Shown here: positions 18,172 to 27,760 of the stretch, in pieces
How the letters are laid out: every line of letters begins with the position of its first letter
Numbering within the stretch: the stretch's first letter is position 1
NCBI RefSeq assembly: GCF_000402035.1
Contig: NC_021294.1
Coordinates: 1,031,715 to 1,095,714, forward strand
DNA from: Caballeronia insecticola
Lineage (GTDB): Bacteria > Pseudomonadota > Gammaproteobacteria > Burkholderiales > Burkholderiaceae
DNA: 64,000 nt
Direction of reading: 5' to 3'
Position numbers and translations under genes: made by a program
The notes under the pieces: model-generated
Seen by the model: the letters and a program-made list of their open reading frames with translations, nothing else
What the model was told of the DNA's origin: nothing
The model's database searches: none

Positions 18172-19574
18172 TGTTCGGACAGAAGCAGGTTCCCCGCCCG
18201 CCCGCCGACGCGGATGCCGCATCCGGCGCCGATGCCGCGCCGGTCGTGGAGGCGCCGCCGGTTGCGCCGGTTGCGCCGATTACGCGCTCACACGCGCCGG
18301 AAGGCAGCGAAGTGCTGGTGCGCTCGGACCTCTTCAGGGTGATCCGCAACGGCGTGTTCGCCGCGATGAATCCCTCGGCCGCCGTCGGCAAGACGCGCGA
18401 GCAGATGAAGCCCGCCGTCGAGCAACTCGTGCTGGATGTGGCGGAGCGCGAGCGGCTGAACGTGACGATCGCGGAGCAAGGGCAAATCGTCGGCGAATTG
18501 TTGAACGATATGTTCGGACTCGGCCCGATCGAGCCGCTGCTCGCCGACGACACCATCACCGACGTACTCGTCAACGGCCCCGATCAGGTATGGGTCGAGC
18601 GACACGGCCGGCTGGAACTGACCAACTGCAAGTTCCGCGACAACACGCACGTGACCAACGTCGCGCAGCGGATTGCGGCGGGCGTCGGGCGGCGCGTCGA
18701 CGAAAGCAGCCCCATGGTCGATGCGCGTCTCGCCGACGGCAGCCGCGTGAACGTCGTGCTGCCGCCGCTCGCGATCCACGGCGCGTCGATCTCGATTCGT
18801 AAATTCTCGAAGCGCAATATCACGCTTCATCGCATGGCGCAGCAAGCCAACATGTCGGCCTCGATGGCCACCGTGCTCAAACTCGCGAGCACTTGCCGCC
18901 TCAATGTGATCGTGTCGGGCGGCACGGGCTCGGGCAAGACGACGTTGCTCAACGCGCTGTCGCACTTTATCGGGCACGGCGAGCGCACCGTGACGATCGA
19001 AGATGCGGCCGAACTGCAACTCGTGCAGCCGCACGTCGTGAGTCTGGAAACGCGCCCCGAAAATGCCGAAGGGCTCGGCGCCGTGACGCAGCGCGATCTC
19101 GTGCGCAATGCGCTGCGGATGCGCCCGGACCGCATCATCCTCGGCGAAACGCGCGGCTCCGAAGCCTTCGACGTGTTGCAGGCGATGAACACCGGCCACG
19201 ACGGCTCCATGACCACGATCCACGCGAACACGCCGCGCGACGGCATCACGCGTCTCGAATCGATGGTGATGATGGCGAACGGCAACCTGCCGCTCCTGTC
19301 GATCCGCCGTCAGATCGCGAGCGCGGTGCACATGATCGTGCAGATCGAGCGCATGCGCGACGGCATGCGGCGCGTCACGCGTATCACCGAACTGGTGGGC
19401 ATGGAAGGCGACGTCATCATCACGCAGGATCTGTTCACGTTCCGCTACGACGCGAGCGCGTACAGCGAGGAAGTGAAAGGCGTGTTCGAAACGGGCGCCG
19501 TGCGTCCGGCCTTCGCCGCGCGCGCCGCGTACTACGGCCTCGAAGATGCGCTGCTGGAGGCGATGCGGCCATGA
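18171..19574 (+). CDS. cpaF: Tad secretion ATPase CpaF/TadA
   Basis: 467 residues of the type II/IV secretion hexameric ATPase family. After a Pro/Ala-rich N-terminus come the N-terminal domain ([21 protein letters not shown]), Walker A ([15 protein letters not shown]) near residue 252, the Asp box ([11 protein letters not shown]), Walker B ([13 protein letters not shown]) and the His box ([17 protein letters not shown]). All needed catalytic residues are present. It powers Flp pilus assembly from the cytoplasmic face. ATG 18171 overlaps the cpaE stop, and its own TGA overlaps the tadB ATG. Confidence 0.95.
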   Translation: MFGQKQVPRPPADADAASGADAAPVVEAPPVAPVAPITRSHAPEGSEVLVRSDLFRVIRNGVFAAMNPSAAVGKTREQMKPAVEQLVLDVAERERLNVTIAEQGQIVGELLNDMFGLGPIEPLLADDTITDVLVNGPDQVWVERHGRLELTNCKFRDNTHVTNVAQRIAAGVGRRVDESSPMVDARLADGSRVNVVLPPLAIHGASISIRKFSKRNITLHRMAQQANMSASMATVLKLASTCRLNVIVSGGTGSGKTTLLNALSHFIGHGERTVTIEDAAELQLVQPHVVSLETRPENAEGLGAVTQRDLVRNALRMRPDRIILGETRGSEAFDVLQAMNTGHDGSMTTIHANTPRDGITRLESMVMMANGNLPLLSIRRQIASAVHMIVQIERMRDGMRRVTRITELVGMEGDVIITQDLFTFRYDASAYSEEVKGVFETGAVRPAFAARAAYYGLEDALLEAMRP

Positions 19575-20545
19575 GTAACGTCGACCTCATCACGTTCTGC
19601 TCTTTCGCCGCCGTGCTGCTGCTCGGCATCATGCTGCTCGTGGTGCAGGACATGCGCCGCCAGCGCCCCGACGCGCGCATCCAGGCGCGGCTCCAGGCGG
19701 CCTTTCCCGCGACCGGTCCGAACGGACGCGAGACGCGCCACGACGATCCCGATCTCTTCACCTTCTCGCGCAACGACAACATCTTCAGCCGCTGGTTCGG
19801 CCCGAAGATCGCGCGCCTCAAGACCGTGGCGGGCGCGGGCGGCTTGCGCGTAGTGATCGTCACGGCAATCCTGGCCGAGGTCGTTGCGCTGCTGATGTCG
19901 AACCTGCTGCCGCTGCCCGCGCTCGCGACGCCCGTGCTGGTCATCGGCCTGCCGGTGCTGGGCGTCGTGCAGTCGTACCGGTTTCTCGTCGAGCGTTTCA
20001 AGCGGCGTTTTCTCGACGGCTTTCCCGATCTCATCGATCTGATCGTGCGTGCCGTGCGCTCCGGCGTTCCCGTGACGCACGTGATGAGCCTCGCGTCCGC
20101 CGAATGCGTCGAGCCGCTCAAAAGCGAATTCAGGCTGATGGGCGACGGGCTGAAGGTCGGTCTCGACCTCGAAGAAGTGTTGGCGACGGCGGTCGCGCGC
20201 ATCGGCATCGCGGATTTCTCGTTCTTCTGCGTCTGCCTGCTGTTGCAACGCGAGACCGGCGGTCAGCTTGGCGAGACGCTCGAAAACCTCTCGGGCATCG
20301 TGCGCAAGCGCCGCGAGATCCGGCAGAAGACGAAGGCGCTGACAGGCGAAGCGCGCATCACGACCAAGATTCTGGCTTCGGTGCCGTTCGTCATTCTGGG
20401 CAGCATGTTCCTGCTCAACCGTGCGTATCTGATGGTGCTGTTCAATACGTCGGCGGGTCAGAAAGTGCTGACGTGCGCGGCCATTTCGCTGACGCTGGGA
20501 CTGGGCGTCGTTCACAAGATGTCGAAACTGGATACCGCGCGATGA
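19571..20545 (+). CDS. tadB: Tad inner-membrane platform protein TadB
   Basis: 324 residues. It has an N-terminal membrane segment, a pair of central segments (about residues 95-140) and a T2SF/GspF domain with the conserved FPDLIDLIVRAVRSGVPV and LQRETGGQLGETLENLSGIVRKR stretches, plus a C-terminal membrane segment. It forms the inner-membrane platform with TadC, working with CpaF. The start ATG 19571 overlaps the cpaF stop as ATGA, and its end overlaps tadC the same way. Confidence 0.92.
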   Translation: MSNVDLITFCSFAAVLLLGIMLLVVQDMRRQRPDARIQARLQAAFPATGPNGRETRHDDPDLFTFSRNDNIFSRWFGPKIARLKTVAGAGGLRVVIVTAILAEVVALLMSNLLPLPALATPVLVIGLPVLGVVQSYRFLVERFKRRFLDGFPDLIDLIVRAVRSGVPVTHVMSLASAECVEPLKSEFRLMGDGLKVGLDLEEVLATAVARIGIADFSFFCVCLLLQRETGGQLGETLENLSGIVRKRREIRQKTKALTGEARITTKILASVPFVILGSMFLLNRAYLMVLFNTSAGQKVLTCAAISLTLGLGVVHKMSKLDTAR

Positions 20546-21501
20546 GTCAGGACAGCATCGAAACACTGATCAACCTGCTGATGCTGCTCGCGCTTGTCGT
20601 GGGCATCGTGCTCTGGTGGGCGACCAAGCATGGCGGAACGCGCGGGCGCATTGCAGAGCGCACGCGTCAGGCCGCGGTCGTGCAGCGCAACGAACGCGCG
20701 CTGCCGGAAGAAGAAGACGACGACGGCCGCATGGCGCGCTTCACGCAGCGCCTCGCCCGCCTCGGCGACCGCCTGCCGCTGTTCGACGCCAAGTACCGCG
20801 CGAAGCTGCGCACGCAGATGATCCGCAGCGGTTATCGCAGCCAGTCGGCGGTGTCGGTGCTGCTCGCGATCAAGTTCGTCGTCGGGCTCATCTGCGCCGC
20901 GTTCGCCGTGATGCTCGGCTCGCACATTCCCGTGGTGGGCGGTTATCCGGCGGTACGCGGCATCATGATGCTGCTCGTGTTCGTGGTCGGCATGATCCTG
21001 CCGGAATACGTGATCGCCTTCTTCGCGTCGCGGCGGCGCAAGGCCATGGCGTCATGTCTGCCGGATGCGCTCGATCTGCTCGTGATCTGCACGAACGCGG
21101 GCAACAGTCTCGGCGTGTCGATCCGGCGCGTCGCCGACGAGTTGAAGACCATCTGCCCGCCGCTCTCGAGCGAGTTCTCGCTGACCGCCGACGAACTGAA
21201 GCTCTCGGGCGACAGCACGCGCGCGTTGCAGGCGCTCGCCGATCGCATCGATCTGCCGTCGATCCGCGCGCTCATCTCCACGCTCACGCAGTCGATGCGC
21301 TACGGCACGCCGATCACGCAGGCGTTGCGCACGCTGTCGCACACCGAGCGGCTTGCGCACATCGTCTCGCTCGAAGAAAAGGCGGCCAAGCTCGCGCCGA
21401 AGATGGCCGTCCCGATGATGCTCTTCATCCTTCCCGCGGTGATGCTGATCGCCGCAGGCCCCGCCGCCATACAACTCATAAGCGTCTTTGCAAAAAAATG
21501 A
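20542..21501 (+). CDS. tadC: Tad inner-membrane platform protein TadC
   Basis: 319 residues, paralogous in design to TadB. It has an N-terminal helix, a charged segment (ALPEEEDDDGRMARF), a membrane pair near residues 105-155, and a T2SF domain with LPDALDLLVICTNAGNSLGVSIRRV and TLTQSMRYGTPITQALRTLSH in outline. It ends in a C-terminal membrane segment. ATG 20542 overlaps the tadB stop. Confidence 0.92.
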   Translation: MSQDSIETLINLLMLLALVVGIVLWWATKHGGTRGRIAERTRQAAVVQRNERALPEEEDDDGRMARFTQRLARLGDRLPLFDAKYRAKLRTQMIRSGYRSQSAVSVLLAIKFVVGLICAAFAVMLGSHIPVVGGYPAVRGIMMLLVFVVGMILPEYVIAFFASRRRKAMASCLPDALDLLVICTNAGNSLGVSIRRVADELKTICPPLSSEFSLTADELKLSGDSTRALQALADRIDLPSIRALISTLTQSMRYGTPITQALRTLSHTERLAHIVSLEEKAAKLAPKMAVPMMLFILPAVMLIAAGPAAIQLISVFAKK

Positions 21502-22388
21502 AGACCCTATCGCTTTCATATCCCGGCGTGCGCCGCCTGAGCGTGGCGGTCTGCTGCGCGACGCTCGCGATCGCGCTCGGCGCCTGCACGACGACCACCC
21601 GCCAGAGCGTCGACAGCCACCCCGTCATGCGCAATTCGGCGCCCAGCACGATGAGCGAAATGCGTATCGCCGACACGGCGCTCGATTCGGGCAACGTCGA
21701 ACTCGCGACCTCGCTCTACGAAAAAGCCGTGCAGGCGGACCCGCACTCGGTCGCGGGCCTGACCGGCCTCGGCAACACGCTCTACACGGTCGGTGACTTC
21801 ACGCGCGCGGGCGTCTATTACGATCGCGCCAGCAAGGCCGATGCGAACGCGCCGGCGCCGCTCGTCGGCCTTGCGCGCGTTGCGATCCGCCAGCGCCGCT
21901 TCGATGACGCCATCGCAACTTACCGGCGTCTGCTCACGCTGATGCCGGACGATCCGCTCGCCTCGGCCGGTCTCGGCGCCGCGCTCGACATGAAGGGCGA
22001 TCACAAGGGCGCGCAGACGGTGCTGCGTCAGGCGCTCGGAAAGAACGCCGGCGATCCGCTGATTTCCGTGAACCTCGGCCTGTCGCTGATTCTCGGCGGC
22101 GATCCGCGCGAAGGCGCGAACGTGCTGCTCGACGTGACGCGCTTCCCCGCCGCGCCGCCGCAGGCGCGTCAGGATCTCGCGCTCGCCTACGGTCTGCTCG
22201 GCAATCGCGAAGCGGCCGCCGAGATTCTGTCGCGCGATCTGCCGAAGGCGTCGGTCGAGGACAACCTGCGCTATTACGACATCCAGCGCGAACTGCTGGC
22301 GCGGCGCACGCCGTCCGTTTCGTCCGTATCGCCTGCGACGCCCGCCGCGATTCCGACGGCTCAAGTGCAAACGACGCGCCTCAAATGA
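21498..22388 (+). CDS. tadD: TPR lipoprotein TadD
   Basis: 296 residues with a lipoprotein signal peptide ending LGAC (Cys about residue 30). About five TPR units occupy residues 50-260 (SLYEKAVQADPHSVAGLTGLGNTLYTVGDFTRAGVYYDRASKADANAPAPLVGLARVAI in outline). TadD-type lipoproteins act as pilotin or scaffold for the secretin complex. The start overlaps the tadC stop as ATGA after a run of seven A, and the end overlaps tadE. Confidence 0.9.
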   Translation: MKTLSLSYPGVRRLSVAVCCATLAIALGACTTTTRQSVDSHPVMRNSAPSTMSEMRIADTALDSGNVELATSLYEKAVQADPHSVAGLTGLGNTLYTVGDFTRAGVYYDRASKADANAPAPLVGLARVAIRQRRFDDAIATYRRLLTLMPDDPLASAGLGAALDMKGDHKGAQTVLRQALGKNAGDPLISVNLGLSLILGGDPREGANVLLDVTRFPAAPPQARQDLALAYGLLGNREAAAEILSRDLPKASVEDNLRYYDIQRELLARRTPSVSSVSPATPAAIPTAQVQTTRLK

Positions 22389-22882
22389 AAGCGTCCGCGC
22401 GCCGCCCGCCCTTCGCGATGCAGCTTCTGCGCGACGAACGCGGCATCGCGTCGATCGAATTCGCGTTCGTCGCGTTTTTCGCGATGGTCTTCTTCATCGG
22501 CACGGTCGAGATCGCGCTTGAGATGATCGCCGATGCGTCGGTGCAGGCGGCGGCGCAAGCGGCGTCGCGCGTGGGCCTGACGACGATTGCGCCGAGCACG
22601 GGCAGCCGCGTGCAGAAGGCGCAGGCGATCGTCGAATCGATCCTCGGCGGATGGAAGAACGTCAACGGGACCATCACGGTCAGCGAGCTGAATTACGGCA
22701 GCTACGGCTACGGCAACGTCGCGAGCGCCACGTACACGCCGACGCAGGACATGGGCGGCTACGGCGACGTGGTCGTCTACAAGATCCAGCTCACGATGCC
22801 CGGCGTCACCGGCGTGCCCCAACTATTCGGCATCAACGAGCTGACCTTCGAGCGCAATTTCATCGTGCAGAACGAAAAATGA
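22385..22882 (+). CDS. tadE: TadE-like pseudopilin
   Basis: 165 residues. A short basic leader is followed by RDERGIASIEFAFVAFFAMVFFIGTVEIALEM, the conserved Glu-containing hydrophobic N-terminus of TadE-like minor pilins that prepilin peptidase processes. The periplasmic remainder is small and Gly/Tyr-rich. First of three consecutive minor-pilin genes; ATGA overlaps at both ends indicate strict translational coupling. Confidence 0.88.
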   Translation: MKASARRPPFAMQLLRDERGIASIEFAFVAFFAMVFFIGTVEIALEMIADASVQAAAQAASRVGLTTIAPSTGSRVQKAQAIVESILGGWKNVNGTITVSELNYGSYGYGNVASATYTPTQDMGGYGDVVVYKIQLTMPGVTGVPQLFGINELTFERNFIVQNEK

Positions 22883-23538
22883 GAACCGCCAGCGAAACAG
22901 CCCGATCCATCGCGGCGAGACTGCGCGGCCTGCTGCGCTCGGATCGTGGCAGCGTGTCCATCGAATTCGTGATCATCATCCCGATGATGCTGCTCGTGCT
23001 GCTCGGCTTCACCGAGATCTACCTGTATATGCGCGCGGTCACCGCCGTCGATCGCACGGCCTTCACGCTCGCCAATACCATCGGTCAGATGACCTCGATC
23101 ATCGCCGACAACAACGACACCACCGATGCGAACAGCTACGGCTCGCTGTGGCAGGACGCGGCGCTGCTCGCCGCACCGTATCAGTTGAAGGCGAACGGCA
23201 TGGTCTACGTGACGTTCCTGTGCGACCCGGACTCCAGCAACAAATGCAAGGACATGGACACCTCCATGACGGCGGTCACGCCGAAGATCCGCTGGACGGC
23301 CTCGCCGTCTTCATGGACCAACAGCAAAAGCTCGGGCATGGTGTCGAGGGTGTCGAGCACGAGTCCGCTGCCTACTTCGTGGCCGTTTCGCACCGGGGAT
23401 TCGGCGATCATCGTGGAAGTGTTTTTGTCGTACAACCCGTTCGTCATGACCTCCACGCTCATTTCGGGGATGCCGGGTCAGCAGACCGTGTACCGCCGCG
23501 TGTATGTGCGGCCGCGTGCGCCGCGAGCGTTCTACTGA
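22879..23538 (+). CDS. tadF: TadF-like pseudopilin
   Basis: 219 residues. The leader ends in LLRSDRGSVSIEFVIIIPMMLLVLLGFTEIYLYMR in outline, which has the same S-IEF-hydrophobic pattern as TadE but a longer extracytoplasmic domain with two cysteines near residues 114 and 121 (LCDPDSSNKC) that could form a disulfide. I assign TadF from order and architecture; it could equally be called a second TadE-like protein. The start overlaps the tadE stop. Confidence 0.85.
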   Translation: MRTASETARSIAARLRGLLRSDRGSVSIEFVIIIPMMLLVLLGFTEIYLYMRAVTAVDRTAFTLANTIGQMTSIIADNNDTTDANSYGSLWQDAALLAAPYQLKANGMVYVTFLCDPDSSNKCKDMDTSMTAVTPKIRWTASPSSWTNSKSSGMVSRVSSTSPLPTSWPFRTGDSAIIVEVFLSYNPFVMTSTLISGMPGQQTVYRRVYVRPRAPRAFY

Positions 23539-23593
23539 TGCTCGCGGGATCACGGACGCTCACATGCAAATCAAACGCAAAGGGTTCACGTTC

Positions 23594-25420
23594 ATGACGA
23601 TTTCGTCGACGCTCCGCTCATGCAGCCGTCTGCCGAAAGACGCAGAGGGCGGCGTCGCGATGATGTTCGCCATGTGCGCGAGCATCATGATCGGGTCCAT
23701 GTGCGTGGCGCTGGACTCGATCGACTACGTGATGACACAGGGCCATATGCAGATGGCGCTCGATGCGGCCACGCTGTCGTCGGGCGTCGATCTGCAACGC
23801 TACGGCAACACGCCGAGCGGCGCCAGCCTCGCCAACTGGCAGAAGGACGCGCGCGCGTACTACGACGCCAACAGTCCTTCCGGCATGATGGGCTTCACCA
23901 TGCCCGATGCCAACTTCTCGGCGAGCGTCTCGGGTGCGCCCGCCACGGGGCAGACCATTGCGCTGTCGGCGTCGGGATCGCTGCCTTTGCTCGCGCCGAA
24001 GGTTTTCACCCAGACCTCGGGCAGCGGCTCAGGCAGCGGCTCAGGCAGCGGCTCAGGCAGCGGTTCGGGCGGCACGCCCACGCCCGATACTTCGACGGTA
24101 TCCGCGAACAACACCGCCATGCGGCTGCCGCAAAGCACGCTGGAACTCGTGATGGTGCTGGACAACACCGGCTCGATGAACGATCCCGCCAACGGCAAGT
24201 CCGGCGCGAACAAGATGAGCGGCCTGAAGGATGCCGCCAATTCGCTGATCGGCGATCTCTTGCCGACCGGCACCACGACGAGCAAGAACTTTATCGGGCT
24301 GGTGCCGTTCGCGAGCACGGTCAACACGACGGGCGCGCTGCCGTCCACCGGCAGCTGGCTCAGTTCCGTGCTGCCGACCTACAACACGAGCGGCATCACG
24401 ACGGGCGCGTGGAGCGGCTGCCCGATCGAGCCGCGCACCGGCAACAATCTCTCGCCCGAGCCTTATTCGCCGACGGACTCGCGCAAATTCCAGCGCTACT
24501 ACTACAACGTGCCGCCGAGCAAGCTGCAGATCGTCACGTACAGTTCGTCGAGCCGGTACACCGCGTGCAACACGACGGGCAGTTCGTCGTCGTCCGTGTC
24601 GAGCGTTCCGGTGACGCTGGGCTCGTCGGGCTCGGCGAACAAGTGCAACAGTCCCGCCGCCGGTCAGGGCACCGGCATCGGCACGCAGTTCGACCAGACC
24701 AATACGAGCGGTCAAACGCTCACGCAGAATTCGAGTTGCCTCGCCACCTCGATGACCTTCCTCACGCAGAACGCGACGACGCTCACCACCGCCGTCGGCA
24801 AGATGACGCCGTCAGGCTCGACGATCATTCCGACGGGACTGCTGTGGGGCTGGCGCATGCTGGAGCCGTCGTGGTCGCAGAACCTGGCGGGCGCGAAAAA
24901 CGGCTGGATCTCGTCCGATCCGAGCCTGCCGAAACCGACCGACGGTTCCGTGCAGAATCTGCAGCGCGTGATGATCGTGCTCACCGACGGCCAGAACCAG
25001 ATCGGCGCGGCGGGCTCCATTCCGAATACGCTCTATTTCAACGGGCTCTCGGGCGTCGGGACCAACAGCCTCTCGGCGCCGACGGTGTTCCGGCCCGACG
25101 GCAGCAACATGTCGGACGCGCTCATGGACTCGTCGGAGTTGCACGGCGGCAATCCGATCGATACGTCGAGCGGCAACAACGCGGGCTATCCCGACGACGT
25201 GAACGCGTTCCAGTTAGCCATCTGCTCGGCGATCAAGGCGAGCGGCATCACGATCTATTCGATCACGTTCGGCGCATCGGCATCGAGTTCGAGCGCGCAG
25301 GTCACCATGCAGAACTGCGCGAGCCCGGGCAACTACTATCACGCGCCGGACAACACGACGCTCGACAACATCTTTCAGCAGATCGCCGGCAATCTGGGCG
25401 TGCTGCGCCTGACCAAATGA
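23594..25420 (+). CDS. tadG: TadG-like protein with von Willebrand A domain
   Basis: 608 residues from ATG 23594, which has AAGGG nine bases upstream; ATG 23564 is an in-frame alternative. The N-terminal helix (GGVAMMFAMCASIMIGSMCVALDSIDY) is followed by the TadG-type mQMALDAATLSSG segment. A Gly-Ser linker is encoded by a 12-base minisatellite at 24020-24067. The vWA domain begins with LELVMVLDNTGSMNDP (MIDAS DxTGS) near residue 185 and continues to the end, with TDGQNQIG near residue 465. Such tip or minor-pilin adhesins close many Tad operons. The 55-base gap after tadF is the first real spacing since cpaE. The next gene is on the other strand. Confidence 0.88.
   Translation: MTISSTLRSCSRLPKDAEGGVAMMFAMCASIMIGSMCVALDSIDYVMTQGHMQMALDAATLSSGVDLQRYGNTPSGASLANWQKDARAYYDANSPSGMMGFTMPDANFSASVSGAPATGQTIALSASGSLPLLAPKVFTQTSGSGSGSGSGSGSGSGSGGTPTPDTSTVSANNTAMRLPQSTLELVMVLDNTGSMNDPANGKSGANKMSGLKDAANSLIGDLLPTGTTTSKNFIGLVPFASTVNTTGALPSTGSWLSSVLPTYNTSGITTGAWSGCPIEPRTGNNLSPEPYSPTDSRKFQRYYYNVPPSKLQIVTYSSSSRYTACNTTGSSSSSVSSVPVTLGSSGSANKCNSPAAGQGTGIGTQFDQTNTSGQTLTQNSSCLATSMTFLTQNATTLTTAVGKMTPSGSTIIPTGLLWGWRMLEPSWSQNLAGAKNGWISSDPSLPKPTDGSVQNLQRVMIVLTDGQNQIGAAGSIPNTLYFNGLSGVGTNSLSAPTVFRPDGSNMSDALMDSSELHGGNPIDTSSGNNAGYPDDVNAFQLAICSAIKASGITIYSITFGASASSSSAQVTMQNCASPGNYYHAPDNTTLDNIFQQIAGNLGVLRLTK
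24020..24067 (+). repeat. 12-bp minisatellite encoding the TadG Gly-Ser linker
   Basis: Four tandem copies of GGCAGCGGCTCA (the last copy with two changes) are in frame and encode alternating Gly-Ser between the N-terminal pilin-like part and the vWA domain. Because the unit is a multiple of three, slippage would change linker length without breaking the gene. Confidence 0.9.
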
Positions 25421-25424
25421 CGCG

Positions 25425-25847
25425 CTAACGCTTCGGTTCGCGCTCGAACGACATGTCGATATCCGTGCTCGCCGAGCGCAAGTCGTCGCGCGCTTCCTGC
25501 GCGAGCTTTGCGTAACGCTTGCGGAACATCGCGAGGTCCTTTTCGTCGAGTTCTTCGAGATCGAGCAGCGCGTTATGCGCCTTGTCGACCGCGCGGATCA
25601 GTTCGTCGAGCTTGATCTGCATCGCGGCGGTGTCGCGATTCTGCGTGTTCTGGATGAGGAAGACCATCAGAAAGGTGACGATGGTCGTCGATGTGTTGAT
25701 GACGAGTTGCCACGTGTCGCTGAAGTGAAAGAGCGGACCGGAGGCGCCCCAGACGATCACCAGCAGCACCGCGATCACGAAAGTGGACGCGTGCCCCGCC
25801 ACCTGCGCGAGCCTGTTCGAGAACTTGAGGAACCACGAGGTCTTCAT
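25425..25847 (-). CDS. Low-affinity iron permease family protein
   Basis: 140 residues from ATG 25847 (AGGAG nine bases upstream); a longer frame exists upstream but is antisense to the glycosylase gene. Two membrane segments are visible (HASTFVIAVLLVIVWGASGPLF and WQLVINTSTTIVTFLMVFLIQNTQ). They are followed by the conserved NTQNRDTAAMQIKLDELIRAVDKAHNAL and a charged coiled region. This is the small bacterial version of the Fet4-like family; iron transport by bacterial members is not well proven. It converges on tadG, with four bases between stops. Confidence 0.88.
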   Translation of the reverse strand: MKTSWFLKFSNRLAQVAGHASTFVIAVLLVIVWGASGPLFHFSDTWQLVINTSTTIVTFLMVFLIQNTQNRDTAAMQIKLDELIRAVDKAHNALLDLEELDEKDLAMFRKRYAKLAQEARDDLRSASTDIDMSFEREPKR

Positions 25848-25928
25848 TCGGCGTCTCCTGAATCGTGCGTGGGTGCGTGCTTGAGTGCGTGCGTGCGGCG
25901 GCAAGGCGGCGCGGCTAGAATACCGCTT

Positions 25929-26501
25929 GTGAACAAGAAGCCCAAACCCATCGACTTTTACGCGCCTTCCGAGCAGGTCGCGCAACGCCTGATCGGCGCG
26001 ATCGTGACCGTCGATGGCGTCGGCGGGCGCATCGTCGAAACGGAAGCCTATGATCGCGAGGACCCCGCCTCGCATACTTTCTCCGGGCTTACGCCGCGCA
26101 ATGCGGCAATGTTCGGGCCGCCCGCGCATGTCTACGTCTACCGTTCCTACGGCATTCACTGGTGCATGAATTTCGTGTGCCGCGAGCCGGGTCATGGCGC
26201 GGGTGTGTTGATTCGCGCGATCGAGCCGCTCACCGGCATCGACGTGATGCGCGAGCGGCGCGGCCTCGAACCGGTCAAGCTGCTGTGCTCGGGACCGGGG
26301 CGTCTCGCGCAGGCGCTCGGCATCACGCACAAGAACAACGGCATGTCACTGGCGGAGCCGCCGTTTCATATCGAGCCGCCCGAGGAAGATTTCGCCGTGG
26401 TCAGCGGCCCGCGCATCGGGCTCACGAAGGCCGTGGATGTGCCGTGGCGCTTCGGGCTCGCCGGATCGAAATTCGTCAGCAAGCCCTTCCCGCGCGTGTG
26501 A
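25929..26501 (+). CDS. 3-methyladenine DNA glycosylase (AAG/MPG family)
   Basis: 190 residues from GTG 25929. The alkyladenine glycosylase core is clear: RLIGAIVTVDGVGGRIVETEAY carrying the catalytic Glu, then FGPPAHVYVYRSYGIHWCMNFVC with the intercalating Tyr region, and GPGRLAQALGIT with the substrate loop near residue 125. It removes alkylated purines in base excision repair. Long upstream in-frame extensions lie antisense to the iron permease gene and lack family similarity, so the short start is chosen. Its 3' end lies five bases before the convergent livK gene stop. Confidence 0.9.
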   Translation: MNKKPKPIDFYAPSEQVAQRLIGAIVTVDGVGGRIVETEAYDREDPASHTFSGLTPRNAAMFGPPAHVYVYRSYGIHWCMNFVCREPGHGAGVLIRAIEPLTGIDVMRERRGLEPVKLLCSGPGRLAQALGITHKNNGMSLAEPPFHIEPPEEDFAVVSGPRIGLTKAVDVPWRFGLAGSKFVSKPFPRV

Positions 26502-26505
26502 TCGC

Positions 26506-27711
26506 TCAGTCGGCGGGACGCAGCTTCTTCACTTCGTCGTCCGAGGGCTGCACGCTCGCGCCGTCGATATAACGGTACGACGTCATCACGCCGCGGCCGT
26601 CCTTCTGCGCCGTCACGCCGACATACGCGCCCATCGTCGATTGATTGTCCTGACGGCGAAACGTGATCGGGCCGAACGGCGTATCGACGGGCAAGCCCTT
26701 GAACGCGGCGGCGAGTTTGTCGGCGTCGGGCGAGCCGGCTTTCTTCAGGCCGTTGGCAAGCGACATCATCGCCGTATAGCCGACGACAGAGCCGAGGCGC
26801 GGGTAGTCGTGATACTTCGCCTGATACGCGGCGACGAATTTCTTGTTCTCGGGCGTGTCGATCGAATACCACGGATAGCCCGTCACGATCCAGCCGACCG
26901 GCGCTTCCTTCCCGAGCGGATCGAGATAATCCGGCTCGCCCGTCAGCAGCGATACGACCGCGCGATCCTTGAACAAGCCGCGCGTATTGCCCTCGCGCAC
27001 GAACTTGCCGAGGTCCGCGCTGAACAGCACGTTGAAGATGGCGTCGGGCTTCGCGTCGGCGAGCGCCTGCGTAACCGCGCCTGCATCGACATTGCCGAGC
27101 GGCGTCGCCTGCTCCGCGACGAACTCGACATCCGGCTGCGCCGCCTTCAGCAAACGCTTGAACGTGGCCACCGCGGATTGCCCGTACTCGTAGTTCGGAT
27201 AGACGAGCGCCCAGCGCTTTTTCTTGAGCTTCGCGGCCTCGGGCACGAGCATCGCGACCTGCATATACGTCGACGGACGCAGGCGATACGTGTACTTGTT
27301 GCCGTCCTGCCAGACGATCTTGTCGGTGAGCGGCTCCGCTGCGAGGAAGAAGATGTGCCGCTGCTTCGCGAAATCCCCGAGAGCCAGACCCGTATTCGAC
27401 AGATAGCCGCCGAACAACAGCTTCACCTGCTCGCGCGCGACGAGTTCCTGCGCGACGCGAACCGTGTCGCCCGGATTGCCGTTGTCGTCGCGCGAAATGA
27501 CTTCGAGCTTGTTGCCGTTGACGCCGCCCGCCGCGTTGATCTCGTCGAGCGCGAGATTCCAGCCGTTCTTGTAGGGCAGAAGGAACGCGGGCTGCGCCTT
27601 GTAGCTATTGATCTCGCCGATCTTGATGGTGTCGGCGTGCGCGGCGAACGCAACGCCCGCAGCGATGGTCATGATGGCGAGGCGCATCGGCGTGCCTGCA
27701 CGGATCGTCAT
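26506..27711 (-). CDS. Branched-chain amino-acid ABC transporter, substrate-binding protein
   Basis: 401 residues. The start ATG 27711 has AGGAG upstream; the signal peptide is MRLAIMTIAAGVAFAAHA after a short lead. The mature chain begins DTIKIGEINSYKAQPAF and shows the LivK/periplasmic-binding type 1 pattern with NAAGGVNGNKLEVISRDDNGNPGDTVRVAQELV in outline. It is last in a five-component import operon transcribed from 31139, an unusual distal position for the binding protein. The true substrate may be an amide, urea or aromatic compound rather than leucine; the sequence does not decide. Confidence 0.88.
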   Translation of the reverse strand: MTIRAGTPMRLAIMTIAAGVAFAAHADTIKIGEINSYKAQPAFLLPYKNGWNLALDEINAAGGVNGNKLEVISRDDNGNPGDTVRVAQELVAREQVKLLFGGYLSNTGLALGDFAKQRHIFFLAAEPLTDKIVWQDGNKYTYRLRPSTYMQVAMLVPEAAKLKKKRWALVYPNYEYGQSAVATFKRLLKAAQPDVEFVAEQATPLGNVDAGAVTQALADAKPDAIFNVLFSADLGKFVREGNTRGLFKDRAVVSLLTGEPDYLDPLGKEAPVGWIVTGYPWYSIDTPENKKFVAAYQAKYHDYPRLGSVVGYTAMMSLANGLKKAGSPDADKLAAAFKGLPVDTPFGPITFRRQDNQSTMGAYVGVTAQKDGRGVMTSYRYIDGASVQPSDDEVKKLRPAD

Positions 27712-27760
27712 GAAGTTCTCTCCTCTCTTGAATAGTCGGTTCGCTTGCTCGTTGGTTCGT

